Notes: generated from the sequence alone by a model not told the origin. DNA of 64,000 nt from Vicinamibacterales bacterium (GCA_958296065.1 CATQHX010000015.1:62001-126000), one strand, 5' to 3'; numbered from the stretch's first letter, positions 42,556-52,272 are shown. Program-made: numbers and translations.

Positions 42556-44283
42556 ATGTATATCGAGAGCGTCCCCAACCGCGCCTCTCCCCCCGCCATC
42601 CTCCTCCGAGAGTCCTTCCGCGACGGAGGCCGCGTCAAGAAGCGAACCCTCGTCAACCTCTCCAAGCTCCCCACCGCCGCCATCAACGCCCTGCGCCGCA
42701 TCCTCCGTGGCGAGCGACTCGTCAGTCCCGACGACGCCTTCTCCTGCCTCCGAAGCCTACCCCACGGCCACGTCGCCGCCGTGCTCGCCACCGTCCGCAA
42801 GCTCGGACTCCCCGCCCTGCTCGCCCGAAGCCCCGGCCGCCTCCGCGACCTCGTCCTCGCACTGCTCGTCGCCCGCGTCATCGACGCGCAGTCGAAGCTC
42901 GCCACCGCCCGCGCCCTGACGCCCGAAAGCGCCGTCTCCACGCTCGGGCAGATGCTCGACCTCGGCACCGTCGACCCGAAGGAGCTGTACGCCGCGATGG
43001 ACTGGCTCGTCGAGCGCCAGACAGCCATCGAGCAGCGCCTCGCCAAGCGCCACCTCCAGGAACACACCCTGGTGCTCTACGACCTGACCTCCAGCTACGT
43101 CGAGGGGACGCACTGCGAACTCGCCCAGCGCGGCCACAGCCGCGACCGCAAGAAGGGCACGCTCCAGATCGTCTTCGGTCTGCTCTGTGCGGCCACCGGG
43201 TGTCCGGTCGCCGTCGAGGTCTTCGAAGGCTCGACCAGCGACCCCAACACCGTCGCCGCGCAGGTCGACAAGATCCGCACCCGATTCGGCCTCCACCGCG
43301 TGGTGCTCGTCGGCGACCGCGGGATGCTGACCGCGGCCCGCATCCGCGAAGACCTCGCCGGCGGCGACGGGCTGCGCTGGATCACCACGCTGCGCGCACC
43401 GACCATCCGCAAGCTGGTCGGTGCCGGCACCGTCACCCCGTCACTGTTCGACCAACGCGACCTCGCCGAGGTCACCAGCGAGGATTTCCCCGGCGAGCGG
43501 CTCATCGTCTGTCGCAATCCCCTGCTCGCCGCCGAGCGGCAGCGCAAGCGACACGAACTGCTGGCCGCCACCGAGAAGGAACTCGAACCCATCGTGGCCG
43601 CCACCCGGCGCCGCAACAACCCGCTACGCGGCGCGGCCGACATCGGCATCCGCGTCGGCAAGGTCATCAACCGCTACAAGGTCGCCAAGCACTTCGTCAC
43701 CACCATCACCGACGAGTCCTTCACCTTTCGCCGCGACCAAGACAAGATCGCCGACGAGCAGCAACTCGACGGGCTCTACATCGTCCGTTCCAACGTCGAG
43801 CCCGAACAGTTCGATGCCACCCAGACCGTGCGCGCCTACAAGGACCTGGCGAAGGTCGAGCGCGCCTTTCGGTTCCTGAAGACCGTCGACCTGAAGGTGC
43901 GGCCGATCCACCACCGCCGCGCCGACCGGGTGCGGGCTCACGTCCTGTTGTGCATGCTCGCCTACTACGTCGAGTGGCATATGCGTCAGGCCCTCAAGCC
44001 GCTCCTGTTCGACGACCACGACCCGGCCGCTGCCGAACAACAGCGCGCCTCGGTGGTCCAGAAGGCCAAGCGCTCGCCCGCAGCACGCGCCAAGGCCGCC
44101 CGCAAACGCACCGCCGACGACCTCCCCGTGCACAGCTTCCGAACCTTGCTCGCCGACCTCGGCACCCTGACCGCCAACACCATGCGGGTGGTCGACGGCG
44201 ACGCCACCTTCACCATGCTCACCAAGCCGACACCTGGGCAGCAACGCAGCTTCGAGCTACTGGGAGTCTCTCCGCAAATGTAG
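42556..44283 (+). CDS. IS1634-family transposase, intact
   Basis: About 575 residues from ATG 42556 (an ATG nine codons earlier is possible). The N-terminal part RESFRDGGRVKKRTLVNLSK and the DDE core with LVLYDLTSSYVEGTHCELAQ, HRVVLVGDRGMLTA and LAKVERAFRFLKTVDLKVRP are the IS1634 pattern. An 11-base sequence, AAATGTAGCCA, occurs in the same orientation before and after the gene (42478-42488 and 44276-44286); the left one may be the end of a lost sister copy. Flanks of this element are A+T-richer than the chromosome, supporting recent arrival. Confidence 0.87.
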   Translation: MYIESVPNRASPPAILLRESFRDGGRVKKRTLVNLSKLPTAAINALRRILRGERLVSPDDAFSCLRSLPHGHVAAVLATVRKLGLPALLARSPGRLRDLVLALLVARVIDAQSKLATARALTPESAVSTLGQMLDLGTVDPKELYAAMDWLVERQTAIEQRLAKRHLQEHTLVLYDLTSSYVEGTHCELAQRGHSRDRKKGTLQIVFGLLCAATGCPVAVEVFEGSTSDPNTVAAQVDKIRTRFGLHRVVLVGDRGMLTAARIREDLAGGDGLRWITTLRAPTIRKLVGAGTVTPSLFDQRDLAEVTSEDFPGERLIVCRNPLLAAERQRKRHELLAATEKELEPIVAATRRRNNPLRGAADIGIRVGKVINRYKVAKHFVTTITDESFTFRRDQDKIADEQQLDGLYIVRSNVEPEQFDATQTVRAYKDLAKVERAFRFLKTVDLKVRPIHHRRADRVRAHVLLCMLAYYVEWHMRQALKPLLFDDHDPAAAEQQRASVVQKAKRSPAARAKAARKRTADDLPVHSFRTLLADLGTLTANTMRVVDGDATFTMLTKPTPGQQRSFELLGVSPQM

Positions 44284-44452
44284 CCAGTACCCAACACCCT
44301 CGAAACCTATAACTCCAACGTCAACAGTGTCTTATGCGCGCTCGACCTCGAAACCTTCCGTCTAAAGAAGCAGTGGTTGGCGGAGCAGAATGTAGTGCCA
44401 TAATCGTCAAAAAGACATTGCTTCGGAAACGTGCACCCGCTATCGTGGGCGC

Positions 44453-45696
44453 ATGTTCATTCGGCGTACTCAAACCCGGCGGACCGAAGACGGGCAGCCC
44501 TACTTCTCGCATCGCCTCGTCCACTCCGAACGCATCGGCAACGCCGTCCGCCAGCGCACCCTGCTCAATCTCGGACGCCACTTCGACATTGCCCAGGCGC
44601 AATGGCCGCTGCTCTGCTCCCGCATCGACGACATCCTGGCCGGCCAGACGCCCCTGGTGGCCGATTGCCCGACCGCCGTCGAGCACGAAGCGCAACGCAT
44701 AGCGGCACAGGTGGTCGCCCGCGGCACGCCGGTGCAGGGACCGGCCGCCGAGTCGAACGACGTGCAGCCGGTCGACGTCGACTCGCTGCGCCTGGTCCGG
44801 CCCCGCAGCGTCGGCGTCGAGCATCTCGGCCTGTGGGCGCTGGAGCAAGTGGACCTGCCGGCGCTGCTGGCCGAGTTGGGCGTCAACGGCGCGTTGCGCA
44901 CCGCGGCGGCCGGCGCCGTCGTCGGACGCTTGGCCCAGCCGGCCTCGGAGCGCGCGACGCACCGCTGGCTGCAAACCCGCAGCGGCCTCGGCGAGTTGCT
45001 CGGCGTCGACTTCGAGACCGTCAGCTCGATGCAGCTCTACCGCGCCTCGGACGCGCTGGTAAAGCATCGCGAGGCGATCGAGGCGCATCTGTTCCACCGT
45101 GCGATGGGCTTGTTCGACCTGCAGCCGACGGTGACGCTCTACGACCTGACCAACACCTATTTCGAAGGCGAGGCGGGCGAGCAGCCGCAGGCCAGGCGCG
45201 GGCACTCGAAGGAGAAGCGCAGCGACTGCCCGCTGCTGACACTGGGCCTGATGCTCGATGCCAGCGGCTTCATGCGCCGCTCGCAGGTCTTCGCCGGCAA
45301 CGTCAAGGAGCACCGCACGCTGGCCGGCATGCTCGAGGCGCTTCGGGCGCCAACCGGCGCCCTCGTCGTCATGGACCGCGGCGTGGCCACCGACGACTGC
45401 ATCACGTGGCTGCGCGACAACGGTTACCGCTATCTGGTCGTCAGCCGCGAGCGCCGCCGGCAATTCGACGCCGATGCCGCCGTGTCGATCCAGACCCAAT
45501 CCAAGCAGACCGTGCATCTGCACAAGGTGGTCTCCACCGACCCCGACGAGGTGCGCCTGTACTGCTACTCGGAGCAGCGGGCCGAGAAGGAACGCGGCAT
45601 CGTCGAGCGTTTCGCCGTCCGCTTCGAGACGGCCCTGACCAAGCTCAACGACGGGCTGGCGCGCCCCCGCGCGCACAAGCGCCTCGGCCAGGTGAT
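44453..45696 (+). pseudogene. IS1634-family transposase, 3' end lost
   Basis: The reading frame starts normally (MFIRRTQTRRTEDGQPYFSH) and carries the family core LQPTVTLYDLTNTYFEGEAG, ALVVMDRGVATDDCITWLR and RFETALTKLNDGLARP. Similarity ends at HKRLGQV near 45696, where minus-strand IS66 sequence begins. The C-terminal ~100 residues, including the last catalytic acidic residue, are missing. It differs clearly from the IS1634 transposase next door, so it is a separate element. Confidence 0.85.
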
Positions 45697-46808
45697 GCCA
45701 GTCCGTGCTCGCTCAACTCGCCGTCGTTGCAGCGGTCACGCACGTCGAGGCCCGTCTGCAAGACCGCTTGCACCTGGCCGGCCCAGAGACTGTGAGGATG
45801 ATCCTCCCGCAGTTCCTTGCAGCGTTGGAGCAGGTGATTCAGACACGTTTGGTGCAGCGCGGCGCGGTAGCAGGGATACGACACCCACCCGTCGCGCACG
45901 AGCACACCGTCGAAGTCGGCCCCGAGAACCGTGGTGGCATCGGCGAACCCGCGGCCGGGGCAAATGGCGTAGACCGTCGTCTCCGGGGTAACCAACGCCC
46001 ACAGCCAGTGGCTGAGTGCGCCGACGCGCCACCCAGTTTCATCCGGCGTGACGACCGGCGCGTTGCGGACCTGCTCGCACAGCGCCGTGTAGGTCGGCCC
46101 CGCGTCGCGGGCCACCCGATGCAGCAGGTGAGCGAGGCCGCCCGGCGTCACCTGCAGGCCGAACGTGGTTCGCAGCACGTGGGCGACCTTCGCCAGCGGT
46201 ACGCCCATCTCGGTGTGCAACTCAACGACCAGCGCGACGACGCCGGGGCCGAGTTGCGCGCTGGCCGCGCCCAGCGCATCCGATGTCTGTAGCGCGTGGC
46301 GGCCCTGCACTCGCCGCTGACACTGTGAGCAGTGACCCACTTCGATTTCGAAACGGCGCACGATCGGCCGCACCTCGGGGATTTCTTCCTGATACTGCGA
46401 CGCCACGTGGGTCACCTCGACCGATCCGCCGCAGTCGGGGCACGTCGTCGGCACTGGCGCTTCCAGGGTCTGGTCAACCCGTTCCGGGCGCGACCGACAC
46501 GCCTGTCGGCCGTAGCGCGCGCCGGCCCGCCGGCCGCGGCGCCCGCCGCGTCCTTGCGGACGGTCTTTGGCGAAGGGGGCGGCTTGTCGGAATCCCGCCC
46601 GGCGCGCGGCGGCCAATTGCCGCTTCAGGTGCTCGTTCTCTCGCTTCAGCCGCTCGTTCTGACGTTGCAGGCCGTCGATCTGCCGCTGCTGGCGATCATG
46701 CTCGCGTCGCTGCTTCTTGCTGTCGCCTTCTCGCCGCGTCAATTCCGCGCGGAGCCGTTCGACCTCGGCCTGCAGGTTCTCCGGCGAATTGCGGTCCCCG
46801 GCTTTCAC
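45697..46808 (-). pseudogene. IS66-type transposase (TnpC), 3' end lost
   Basis: N-terminal coiled coil (DGLQRQNERLKRENEHLKRQ), a Zn-binding segment (VPTTCPDCGGSVEV; GHCSQCQRRV) and the IS66 core with APVVTPDETGWRVG, VYAICPGRGFADATTVLGAD and LHQTCLNHLLQRCKEL are present. The frame leaves IS66 similarity at GELSEHGLA, exactly where the IS1634 remnant ends, so the C-terminal third is gone. No tnpA or tnpB is adjacent. The 230 bases beyond its start (46809-47038) contain no recognised gene. Confidence 0.85.
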
Positions 46809-47038
46809 GCCAAGGTTATGCCACAGTTCCGAAAATTGTACAAGTCAAAACTTTGACACCTGGCCTCGGACCCGCTAAACGAATACCATTTGGACTCATA
46901 GACACCCTCTTCGTCCTTGACGCCGCTACGCACCTCACGGAACCACGACGGAACTCCACCCGTCTCGAAGGATCTCCGCATCTACATTCTGTCCTGCTCG
47001 ACCACGTGGGGAGCTGCTTCGGGCTCCCTACCGGCCGC

Positions 47039-47557
47039 CTACGAATCCTGCCCCCCCCTCTCCGGGTCTTCGCTCGCGCCATGTCCCTCCGTCGTTCTCG
47101 CTCGTCCGCCGGTAATGGTGTTCCTGTAGCGTTCCCAGTCCTCTGGTTTCGCGGTTTCCAACCACCCTCTCGGCAGCGAGTCCTTCGAAGCCTCCTCCGC
47201 GTGCCACTTCGGAAAGTCGAATCCCTGCGCCGTCGCATCCAGCAGGCCACACTGCTCCAACGCGACGAAGCCCACGAACGTCTCCTCCCTGATTAGCTGC
47301 TCGTTTTCCTTCCGCAAGGACGTCACAAAGCGTGCCCGATTCGCAAATCGCTTCACCTCGCGGACCGTCCCCCGCACGCGCAAGACGACATCTTCCCAGT
47401 CCCGTAACAGTTCTCGAAACTCCGCGGTGTCTGCGACTGTTCCTGGCTCCCCCGCCCGGCTCCTCCTCAGTTCCACCAACCCCGAGAAGACGAAGCCGCC
47501 TGTCACGAGCGTTGCACCCCCGACCACGAATAGCAACCAGAATCCATCGCCGTACAC
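47039..47557 (-). CDS. C-terminal part of a KAP P-loop NTPase (separate frame)
   Basis: 172 codons from GTG 47557. A membrane segment (FWLLFVVGGATLVTGGFVFS) is followed by FRELLRDWEDVVLRVRGTVR and EVKRFANRARFVTSLRKENE, the KAP C-terminal region with its conserved VKRF. It begins four bases past the stop of the Walker-containing gene, in another frame. Removing one G from the GGGGG run at 47565-47569 would join both into one protein of about 590 residues, the usual KAP size. A true two-gene arrangement remains possible. Confidence 0.7.
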   Translation of the reverse strand: MYGDGFWLLFVVGGATLVTGGFVFSGLVELRRSRAGEPGTVADTAEFRELLRDWEDVVLRVRGTVREVKRFANRARFVTSLRKENEQLIREETFVGFVALEQCGLLDATAQGFDFPKWHAEEASKDSLPRGWLETAKPEDWERYRNTITGGRARTTEGHGASEDPERGGQDS

Positions 47558-47561
47558 TTCG

Positions 47562-48821
47562 TCACCCCCTCACCGTCATCAGCTCTTGTTCCGTGACGCG
47601 CGGAACAACCACGCTCAGGCCAATCAGCTTCTCCAAGTATCGGTCCGAGTACGACTGACCGTTCTTCTCGTCCAGGCGGACTTCATCGACGCAATGGAGC
47701 TCAATCGCCGCCTTGACACGTGCTTCCTCCATTCCCAACAAGACAACGCAATCCCCGCTTGCCGTCAAGAAATTCACTGCTTCCAGAATCGTCACAACCT
47801 GTTCGGGCCCGCACCGGTCGAGGTCGTCGATGCAAACGACCAGACGCCGATCCCCGAAGGCTTGGCACACCTCGCCGAACGCGCTGCCGAACCTGTGCCG
47901 AAATCCGAGCTTGTCGCTGAAGACTCTCCACCCGAACCAGGTCGCGGAGCCGGCCAGCAGACTCGCCGGCGGGACTCTGAACACTTTCAAGAAAGACCTG
48001 TAGCCGTCCCGCATGGAATACGCAGCCAAGGCCAAAGCCCCCAACCCGGGCCAGCCGACGCTCGGCGAGCACATGATGCTTTCTATCCCGAAGAGGAGAA
48101 AGATGACGAAGGCGCCAATCAGAGACAGAAACCGGAGCTTAGCCCGCCTGATGCGCATCAGGCTCAGATCCCGTCGGACTTCCAAATAGCGCCCGAAAGG
48201 CCACCGTTCGACCTCGTTGCGAACCGCCTCCATCACCGTCGCGAATAGGTGGGTCTCGCGCTGGTGATGCCAAGCGTTGAACCACACGCATGGAAATCCG
48301 GCACCACTCACCTCCCGCGTCACCATGCGCATCAACGACGTCTTCCCGCTGCCCCACTCACCGGTAATGGCGATCACCAATGGAACCGACGTATCGACGT
48401 TGCGCAGGAGGCCCGCTAGTCGCGCCGCCACGTCCCGCATCGTGACCGTAGCTAGGCGCGGATCCTCGATGGGAGCGTCGCTCTCCAGAGTCGGACCCAC
48501 ACCCGGTTCCTTCAGCACGGTCTCCCATGTGCTCATGCAGACCCGGCGCAGCGTGAGCAAGCCGGCAAGAGTTGCTCCGGCGGCCACGCAATGACCCCCG
48601 AAATTGTCTAGTATCGGATAGAAGAGCAGGCCGTAGACGATGCCTTCGCAACACAGCAACGTGCCGAGAACGCCGGCCCTCGCGGTTCCGTCAAATGCCG
48701 TCAGAAAGCGCAGGCTGCCGTGCTGCCATATCCGGCTCATGTTGTATCTGACCAGGTGGAGCAACACGACGCCATCGACAACCCAAAGGGCCAACATAGC
48801 GGTTGCTAGCAGGTCGTCCAT
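47562..48821 (-). CDS. KAP-family P-loop NTPase with membrane segments
   Basis: 419 residues. There are membrane segments near the N-terminus (5-25, 48-70, 76-92), Walker A GEWGSGKTS (154-162), the KAP motif FNAWHH (181-186), two inserted membrane helices (about 232-270) and Walker B VVCIDDLDRC (328-337). KAP NTPases are membrane-anchored STAND-like ATPases found in many bacteria, some in anti-phage islands; PifA of plasmid F is an example. The stop at 47562 follows a G5 run and the rest of the family sequence continues in the next frame. It sits in the IS-rich island with DUF4062 and toxin genes. A GGGAGG precedes the ATG. Confidence 0.83.
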   Translation of the reverse strand: MDDLLATAMLALWVVDGVVLLHLVRYNMSRIWQHGSLRFLTAFDGTARAGVLGTLLCCEGIVYGLLFYPILDNFGGHCVAAGATLAGLLTLRRVCMSTWETVLKEPGVGPTLESDAPIEDPRLATVTMRDVAARLAGLLRNVDTSVPLVIAITGEWGSGKTSLMRMVTREVSGAGFPCVWFNAWHHQRETHLFATVMEAVRNEVERWPFGRYLEVRRDLSLMRIRRAKLRFLSLIGAFVIFLLFGIESIMCSPSVGWPGLGALALAAYSMRDGYRSFLKVFRVPPASLLAGSATWFGWRVFSDKLGFRHRFGSAFGEVCQAFGDRRLVVCIDDLDRCGPEQVVTILEAVNFLTASGDCVVLLGMEEARVKAAIELHCVDEVRLDEKNGQSYSDRYLEKLIGLSVVVPRVTEQELMTVRG

Positions 48822-49066
48822 AGCCTCCCCCCGTGTTTCCGCTTCTTGTGTAGCTTAGCTAGCAAACAGGCTTGGCGAAGATATGCTACCAAGCGACGAT
48901 TCAATGACGCCTTGACATCCATCACTGGCGTCACCGCGCGAGTGTTCGTGTCTTTCCTGAGTCCTGCCAGTGGAATGACGCGTTGCCGACCCGCTCCGCC
49001 TGCGCAGACTGACGCGAAGAAACTCGCCAAGACCACATAGGACGGCTTGGAATCCAACAGGCTAAG

Positions 49067-49203
49067 CACGAGTCTCCGCTTGCGTTGCGGAAGGGCACAC
49101 GAGCACGCAGAAGGGCGAACTGCTGAATCCTCCGCCGCTCGGAGATCGGCCGTCCACGGCCGGAAGCGACGTACTGATCGCGGACCGCGGAGACCGCCTC
49201 TGA
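49067..49203 (+). pseudogene. Decayed 3' half of a Phd/YefM antitoxin gene
   Basis: From CACGAGTCTCCGCT to the stop this stretch aligns with 40120-40262, the end of the antitoxin at 39973, with small indels. Its last 29 codons read ELLNPPPLGDRPSTAGSDVL then IADRGDRL and stop, against DLLDLPPLSDEPSTAASEAL then AADREDRL. The N-terminal half and the toxin are absent. The 245 bases between it and the KAP gene hold nothing else recognised. Confidence 0.8.
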
Positions 49204-49233
49204 ACCCAGCGCTGAAGCAGGACCAGGGAGATC

Positions 49234-50502
49234 TCACCCGGCCAGATAGGGAATCGTCTGCGGCCCCTCGGGCAGGACGCAGACTCGAGCGCCCGGACCG
49301 GCCCGGTCGAGTTGCTCGCGCGTCGTCTCGGCGACGTCGTCGACAGGCGTCAGGTGCGCCGCCCGGACCTCGTCGGGCGCCAGGCCGTCGGTCTTCAGGA
49401 ATACCTCGGCGCGTTGCTGGATCTGCGCCTGCACCTGTACCTCCCACTGATCGTGCCGGTTGTGGCCCGGTGCGCAGATCATCTCGAGCAGCGCCTCCGG
49501 CGTCTCGCGGGCCCGCAGGATGTCGCCGTACTCGCCGTGCGACGGCAGCCCGTCGGCGCACTCCGCGGCGCAGACGATGGCCCCGCCCTGCCTGACCACC
49601 TGCGCCGCCGCCGACATGCCCTTCACGCTCTGATACAGGTTCTGGTCGAGCGGATAGCCGCTGTTGGTCGTCACCACGACATCGAACGGCGCGTCGAATG
49701 CCTGCATGGCGCTCTGCTTCACCCGACCCGCCATCGTCCGGTGCACGGCGAAGATCTCCCCCGCCGCGACGCTGGTGATCCGCCGGTCGCGGTTGATCGC
49801 CACGTCGACGCTGAAGTGCACGCCTACGTGCTCCGCGATGCGGCGTATGGCTTCGTGAATCGGGTTCCCCTCGGTTACGCCCCAGCGGGCGTTCGGGCTG
49901 CCGATCATCTCCGCGTCGTGCAGCCGCATGGTCGTCCGGAACCCGGCCAGCCCCGGCGCCACCAGCTTCGGGCCGCCGCTGAACCCAGCGAAGAAGTGCG
50001 GCTCGACGAACCCGGTCGTGATGCGGAAGTCGGCGTCGACCCAGTGCCGGTTCAACCAGACCGGCACGCGCGGCTCCACCTCGCCCAGGTGTACGAGGCC
50101 GTCTTCGTCGAAAGCGCTGTGGTTCACGATGGGATAGCGATCGACTATCGGCTCGCCGAGCATCTCGACCAGCTCGGCGCGGTCGTTCGGACGGTGTGTA
50201 CCGGTCGCGATCAGGATGGTGATTCGCTCGTCGGGCACGTGCTCCAGCTCGTCGAGCAGCACCGGCAGCAGCGTCTCGCTGGGCATCGGCCGCGTGATGT
50301 CGCAGACCGAGATGGCGACGGTCTGGTCGGCCTTGACGGCCGACGCGAGCGGGGCTGTCCCCAACGGCATGCGCAGCGCGTGGCGGACGGCCGCCTGCTC
50401 GTCGGGCAACCCGCCGACGTAGGACGGCTCCAGAACCGTCGTGCGGTCGTCCGGAAACTCGACCGACAGGCGACCGCGGCCGTATGCGAGGTCGACGTTC
50501 AT
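49234..50502 (-). CDS. LarA-type nickel-pincer racemase
   Basis: 422 residues, LarA length. The catalytic and Ni-pincer residues known from Lactiplantibacillus plantarum LarA (His108, His174, Lys184, His200) correspond to His103 (ATGTHRPND), His169 (FVEPHFFAGF), Lys179 (SGGPKLVAPG) and His195 (MRLHDAEM), with identical spacing. The family racemises or epimerises 2-hydroxy acids using the NPN cofactor made by LarB, LarC and LarE, none of which is in the window. ATG 50502 lies seven bases after the UGSC selenoprotein stop, so both are probably translated from one mRNA. Confidence 0.87.
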   Translation of the reverse strand: MNVDLAYGRGRLSVEFPDDRTTVLEPSYVGGLPDEQAAVRHALRMPLGTAPLASAVKADQTVAISVCDITRPMPSETLLPVLLDELEHVPDERITILIATGTHRPNDRAELVEMLGEPIVDRYPIVNHSAFDEDGLVHLGEVEPRVPVWLNRHWVDADFRITTGFVEPHFFAGFSGGPKLVAPGLAGFRTTMRLHDAEMIGSPNARWGVTEGNPIHEAIRRIAEHVGVHFSVDVAINRDRRITSVAAGEIFAVHRTMAGRVKQSAMQAFDAPFDVVVTTNSGYPLDQNLYQSVKGMSAAAQVVRQGGAIVCAAECADGLPSHGEYGDILRARETPEALLEMICAPGHNRHDQWEVQVQAQIQQRAEVFLKTDGLAPDEVRAAHLTPVDDVAETTREQLDRAGPGARVCVLPEGPQTIPYLAG

Positions 50503-50509
50503 GGGCGGA

Positions 50510-51136
50510 TCATACCGTCGCTGCCATGAGAATCCGCCGTACCCCGGCCGCAGCCTCATTGCCTCGGCCGGCGATCTCCTCGTCGGTCAAGGTGCTCAGT
50601 GGGTGGGTGATAACCACCGGTTCGAGAAGCTCCGCCCCGAGCGCCGACCGCTGCACGTCGGCTTCGTGCAGGAACGCGTCGGTCACGATGACCGCGGTGG
50701 GAACTCCACGCTCCTCCAGGGCGACCGCGTCGTGCAAACTGCACGACGTGCACGACCCTCAATCGCCTATCGCGGTGATCACCGCGTCGTTCTCTGCTGC
50801 GATCCGGTCGAGCAGGCCCACCGCTCCCGGCCGGGAGAAGCTCTCCTTGTCGTAGAAGTTCACTTCGGCGAACGTCAGACCGGTCTCCAGGCCGGCAACG
50901 ACGCGGCGCAGCAGCTTCGACGCGTTCCACTTCGTGTTGTCGAGCACGCCGAGCCGCAACCCGTCAAGCGACTCCAGGCGGGCCGCCGGCTCGCGCGGCT
51001 CGGCGGTCACCGTTCCGCGCGGGTCATAGACGATCCGACCGTCCGGCAGGCGTCGTTCATTCGATACAACGGTGTTGGCCGGCGCCAGGAACGGCCCACC
51101 CGGAGCTGCCTTCTTGTCACGTGCATCCACCGTCAT
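50510..51136 (-). CDS. UGSC-family selenoprotein A (in-frame TGA = Sec126)
   Basis: Reading through TGA at 50759-50761 gives one protein of 208 residues. The upstream part runs LRLGVLDNTKWNASKLLRRV to DAVITAIGD, then Sec126-GSCTSCSLHD, then ALEERGVPTAVIVTDAFLHE to the real stop. Both halves are in the same frame, and the peptide around the TGA is the motif that names the UGSC family, first noted in marine metagenome selenoproteomes. Sec126 with Cys129 and Cys132 would form a redox centre. A SECIS-like hairpin follows the TGA. It sits 17 bases after partner gene A and 7 before the LarA-like gene. A conventional gene call would split or lose it. Confidence 0.88.
50728..50748 (-). promoter_or_regulatory. 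SECIS-like hairpin of selenoprotein A
   Basis: CGTCGTGCA-GTT-TGCACGACG on the minus strand, a 9-bp perfect stem starting 11 nt after the TGA. The apical loop begins with GT, 20 nt after the TGA, matching the placement of the loop G-U in the E. coli fdhF SECIS. Confidence 0.75.
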
Positions 51137-51153
51137 TCTCCATTCGCCAAACG

Positions 51154-52272
51154 CTACAGCGCACATGTCCCGTCGACGCATTCCCCCGTCGCCGGCGGCC
51201 TGCCGTCGATGGCCCGCAGCACCGGCGACGTCATGTGCCCCCACCCCGGCAGGAACGCCGAGAAACGGCCGGCTTCCCCGCCCGCTACGAACAGGTGGAT
51301 ATCGTCCGCCGACGGCACTATGGGAATCCGCGCCCCCGGCTCGCGCCGGTACCACCGCGGCAGGTTGCGGTTGTAGATCTTCCCGTAGCGCCCCTCGAAG
51401 CTGATGTCGTCGAAGGTATTGGTCGTCGCCGACCACAGGTAGCGCCGCACGTCCTGCCGGGTCCACCGCTTCGCGGCAATCGTCGCGGCGTGCTCGGGTC
51501 CGATGACGACGGCGCACGAACCGCTGCTGACCGCGTTGTTGTGCGCAATGGTGCTCATCGCCGACGCGATGCTGTCGAGGATGCCCTCCGGATCGTTGGC
51601 CACGTGGTTGGTCACGCTGTGCGGCCCCTCGGCGGCGATGCAGAAGACGGTGCTGTCGTCCGGCCGGTAGCCGTGCTCGACGTGGTACGGCGCCCAGGGG
51701 CTGGCCTCCTCGTTCTCGGCGATGCAGAACGTGTACTTGCCGGGATGTCCGAGCGTGCTCTTGTCGAGGTCGCCCGGCCAGCCGCCGCCGACGTTGAGGA
51801 GCACGAGACGGATGGCGCGGCCGATGGTGGCGTTGGCCCGGAATCCGGATCCGAAAACGTTGGGACCGGCGTTGAGCCCGATTTCCTGGCGAATGGGGCC
51901 GTTGACCACGACCAGCGGCGCCGCCATGTGGGTCGTCGCCTGCACGCCGTGAAGGTTGAAGGGGCTGCTGCTGAGCGCCAGCAACGCCGCCCGCACCACG
52001 GGCGCGTAGTCCGGTCGGCAGCCGGCGAGCACCAGGTTGATCGCCAGCACCTCGCGCGTCAGGCCACCCCAGCGCGGCGGGATGCGGGCTTCGAGGCAAT
52101 CGGGCTCGCCGCCGAGCGCATCGACCATCGCCGCCACCGACTCGGGCGTCGGCGGGACCACCGGCAGACCGTCGGTCCAACCCTGCTCGAAGTAGTACTC
52201 GATCAGATCCGCCGTCGCACCGGCCGCGGCGGCGCGTTCCGCGCTCTCGGCAACGGTTGCGGAATCGGCCAT
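51154..52272 (-). CDS. UGSC partner protein A, uncharacterised family
   Basis: 372 residues, no signal or membrane segment. It aligns along its length with the C-terminal ~340 residues of the protein at 57472: QGWTDGLPVVPPTPESV, LVVVNGPIRQEIGLNAGPN, NATIGRAIRLVLLNVGGG, STLGHPGKYTFCIAENEE and a closing FVAGGEAGRFSAFLPGWG. It ends in GECVDGTCAL, a C-terminal Cys pair absent from partner B. The family is unnamed to me; its repeated neighbourhood with UGSC proteins suggests a functional complex. It starts 55 bases after the FadB-like gene. Confidence 0.78.
   Translation of the reverse strand: MADSATVAESAERAAAAGATADLIEYYFEQGWTDGLPVVPPTPESVAAMVDALGGEPDCLEARIPPRWGGLTREVLAINLVLAGCRPDYAPVVRAALLALSSSPFNLHGVQATTHMAAPLVVVNGPIRQEIGLNAGPNVFGSGFRANATIGRAIRLVLLNVGGGWPGDLDKSTLGHPGKYTFCIAENEEASPWAPYHVEHGYRPDDSTVFCIAAEGPHSVTNHVANDPEGILDSIASAMSTIAHNNAVSSGSCAVVIGPEHAATIAAKRWTRQDVRRYLWSATTNTFDDISFEGRYGKIYNRNLPRWYRREPGARIPIVPSADDIHLFVAGGEAGRFSAFLPGWGHMTSPVLRAIDGRPPATGECVDGTCAL

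Noticed and set aside
42478..44286. AAATGTAGCCA repeats as inverted ends of the IS1634 element
   Set aside because: The two copies are in the same orientation, so they are not terminal inverted repeats of one element; the left one may belong to a lost sister copy.
47557..47569. TGA ending the first KAP frame as a possible selenocysteine codon
   Set aside because: The continuation lies in a different frame, so readthrough would not join the two parts; no SECIS-like hairpin follows.
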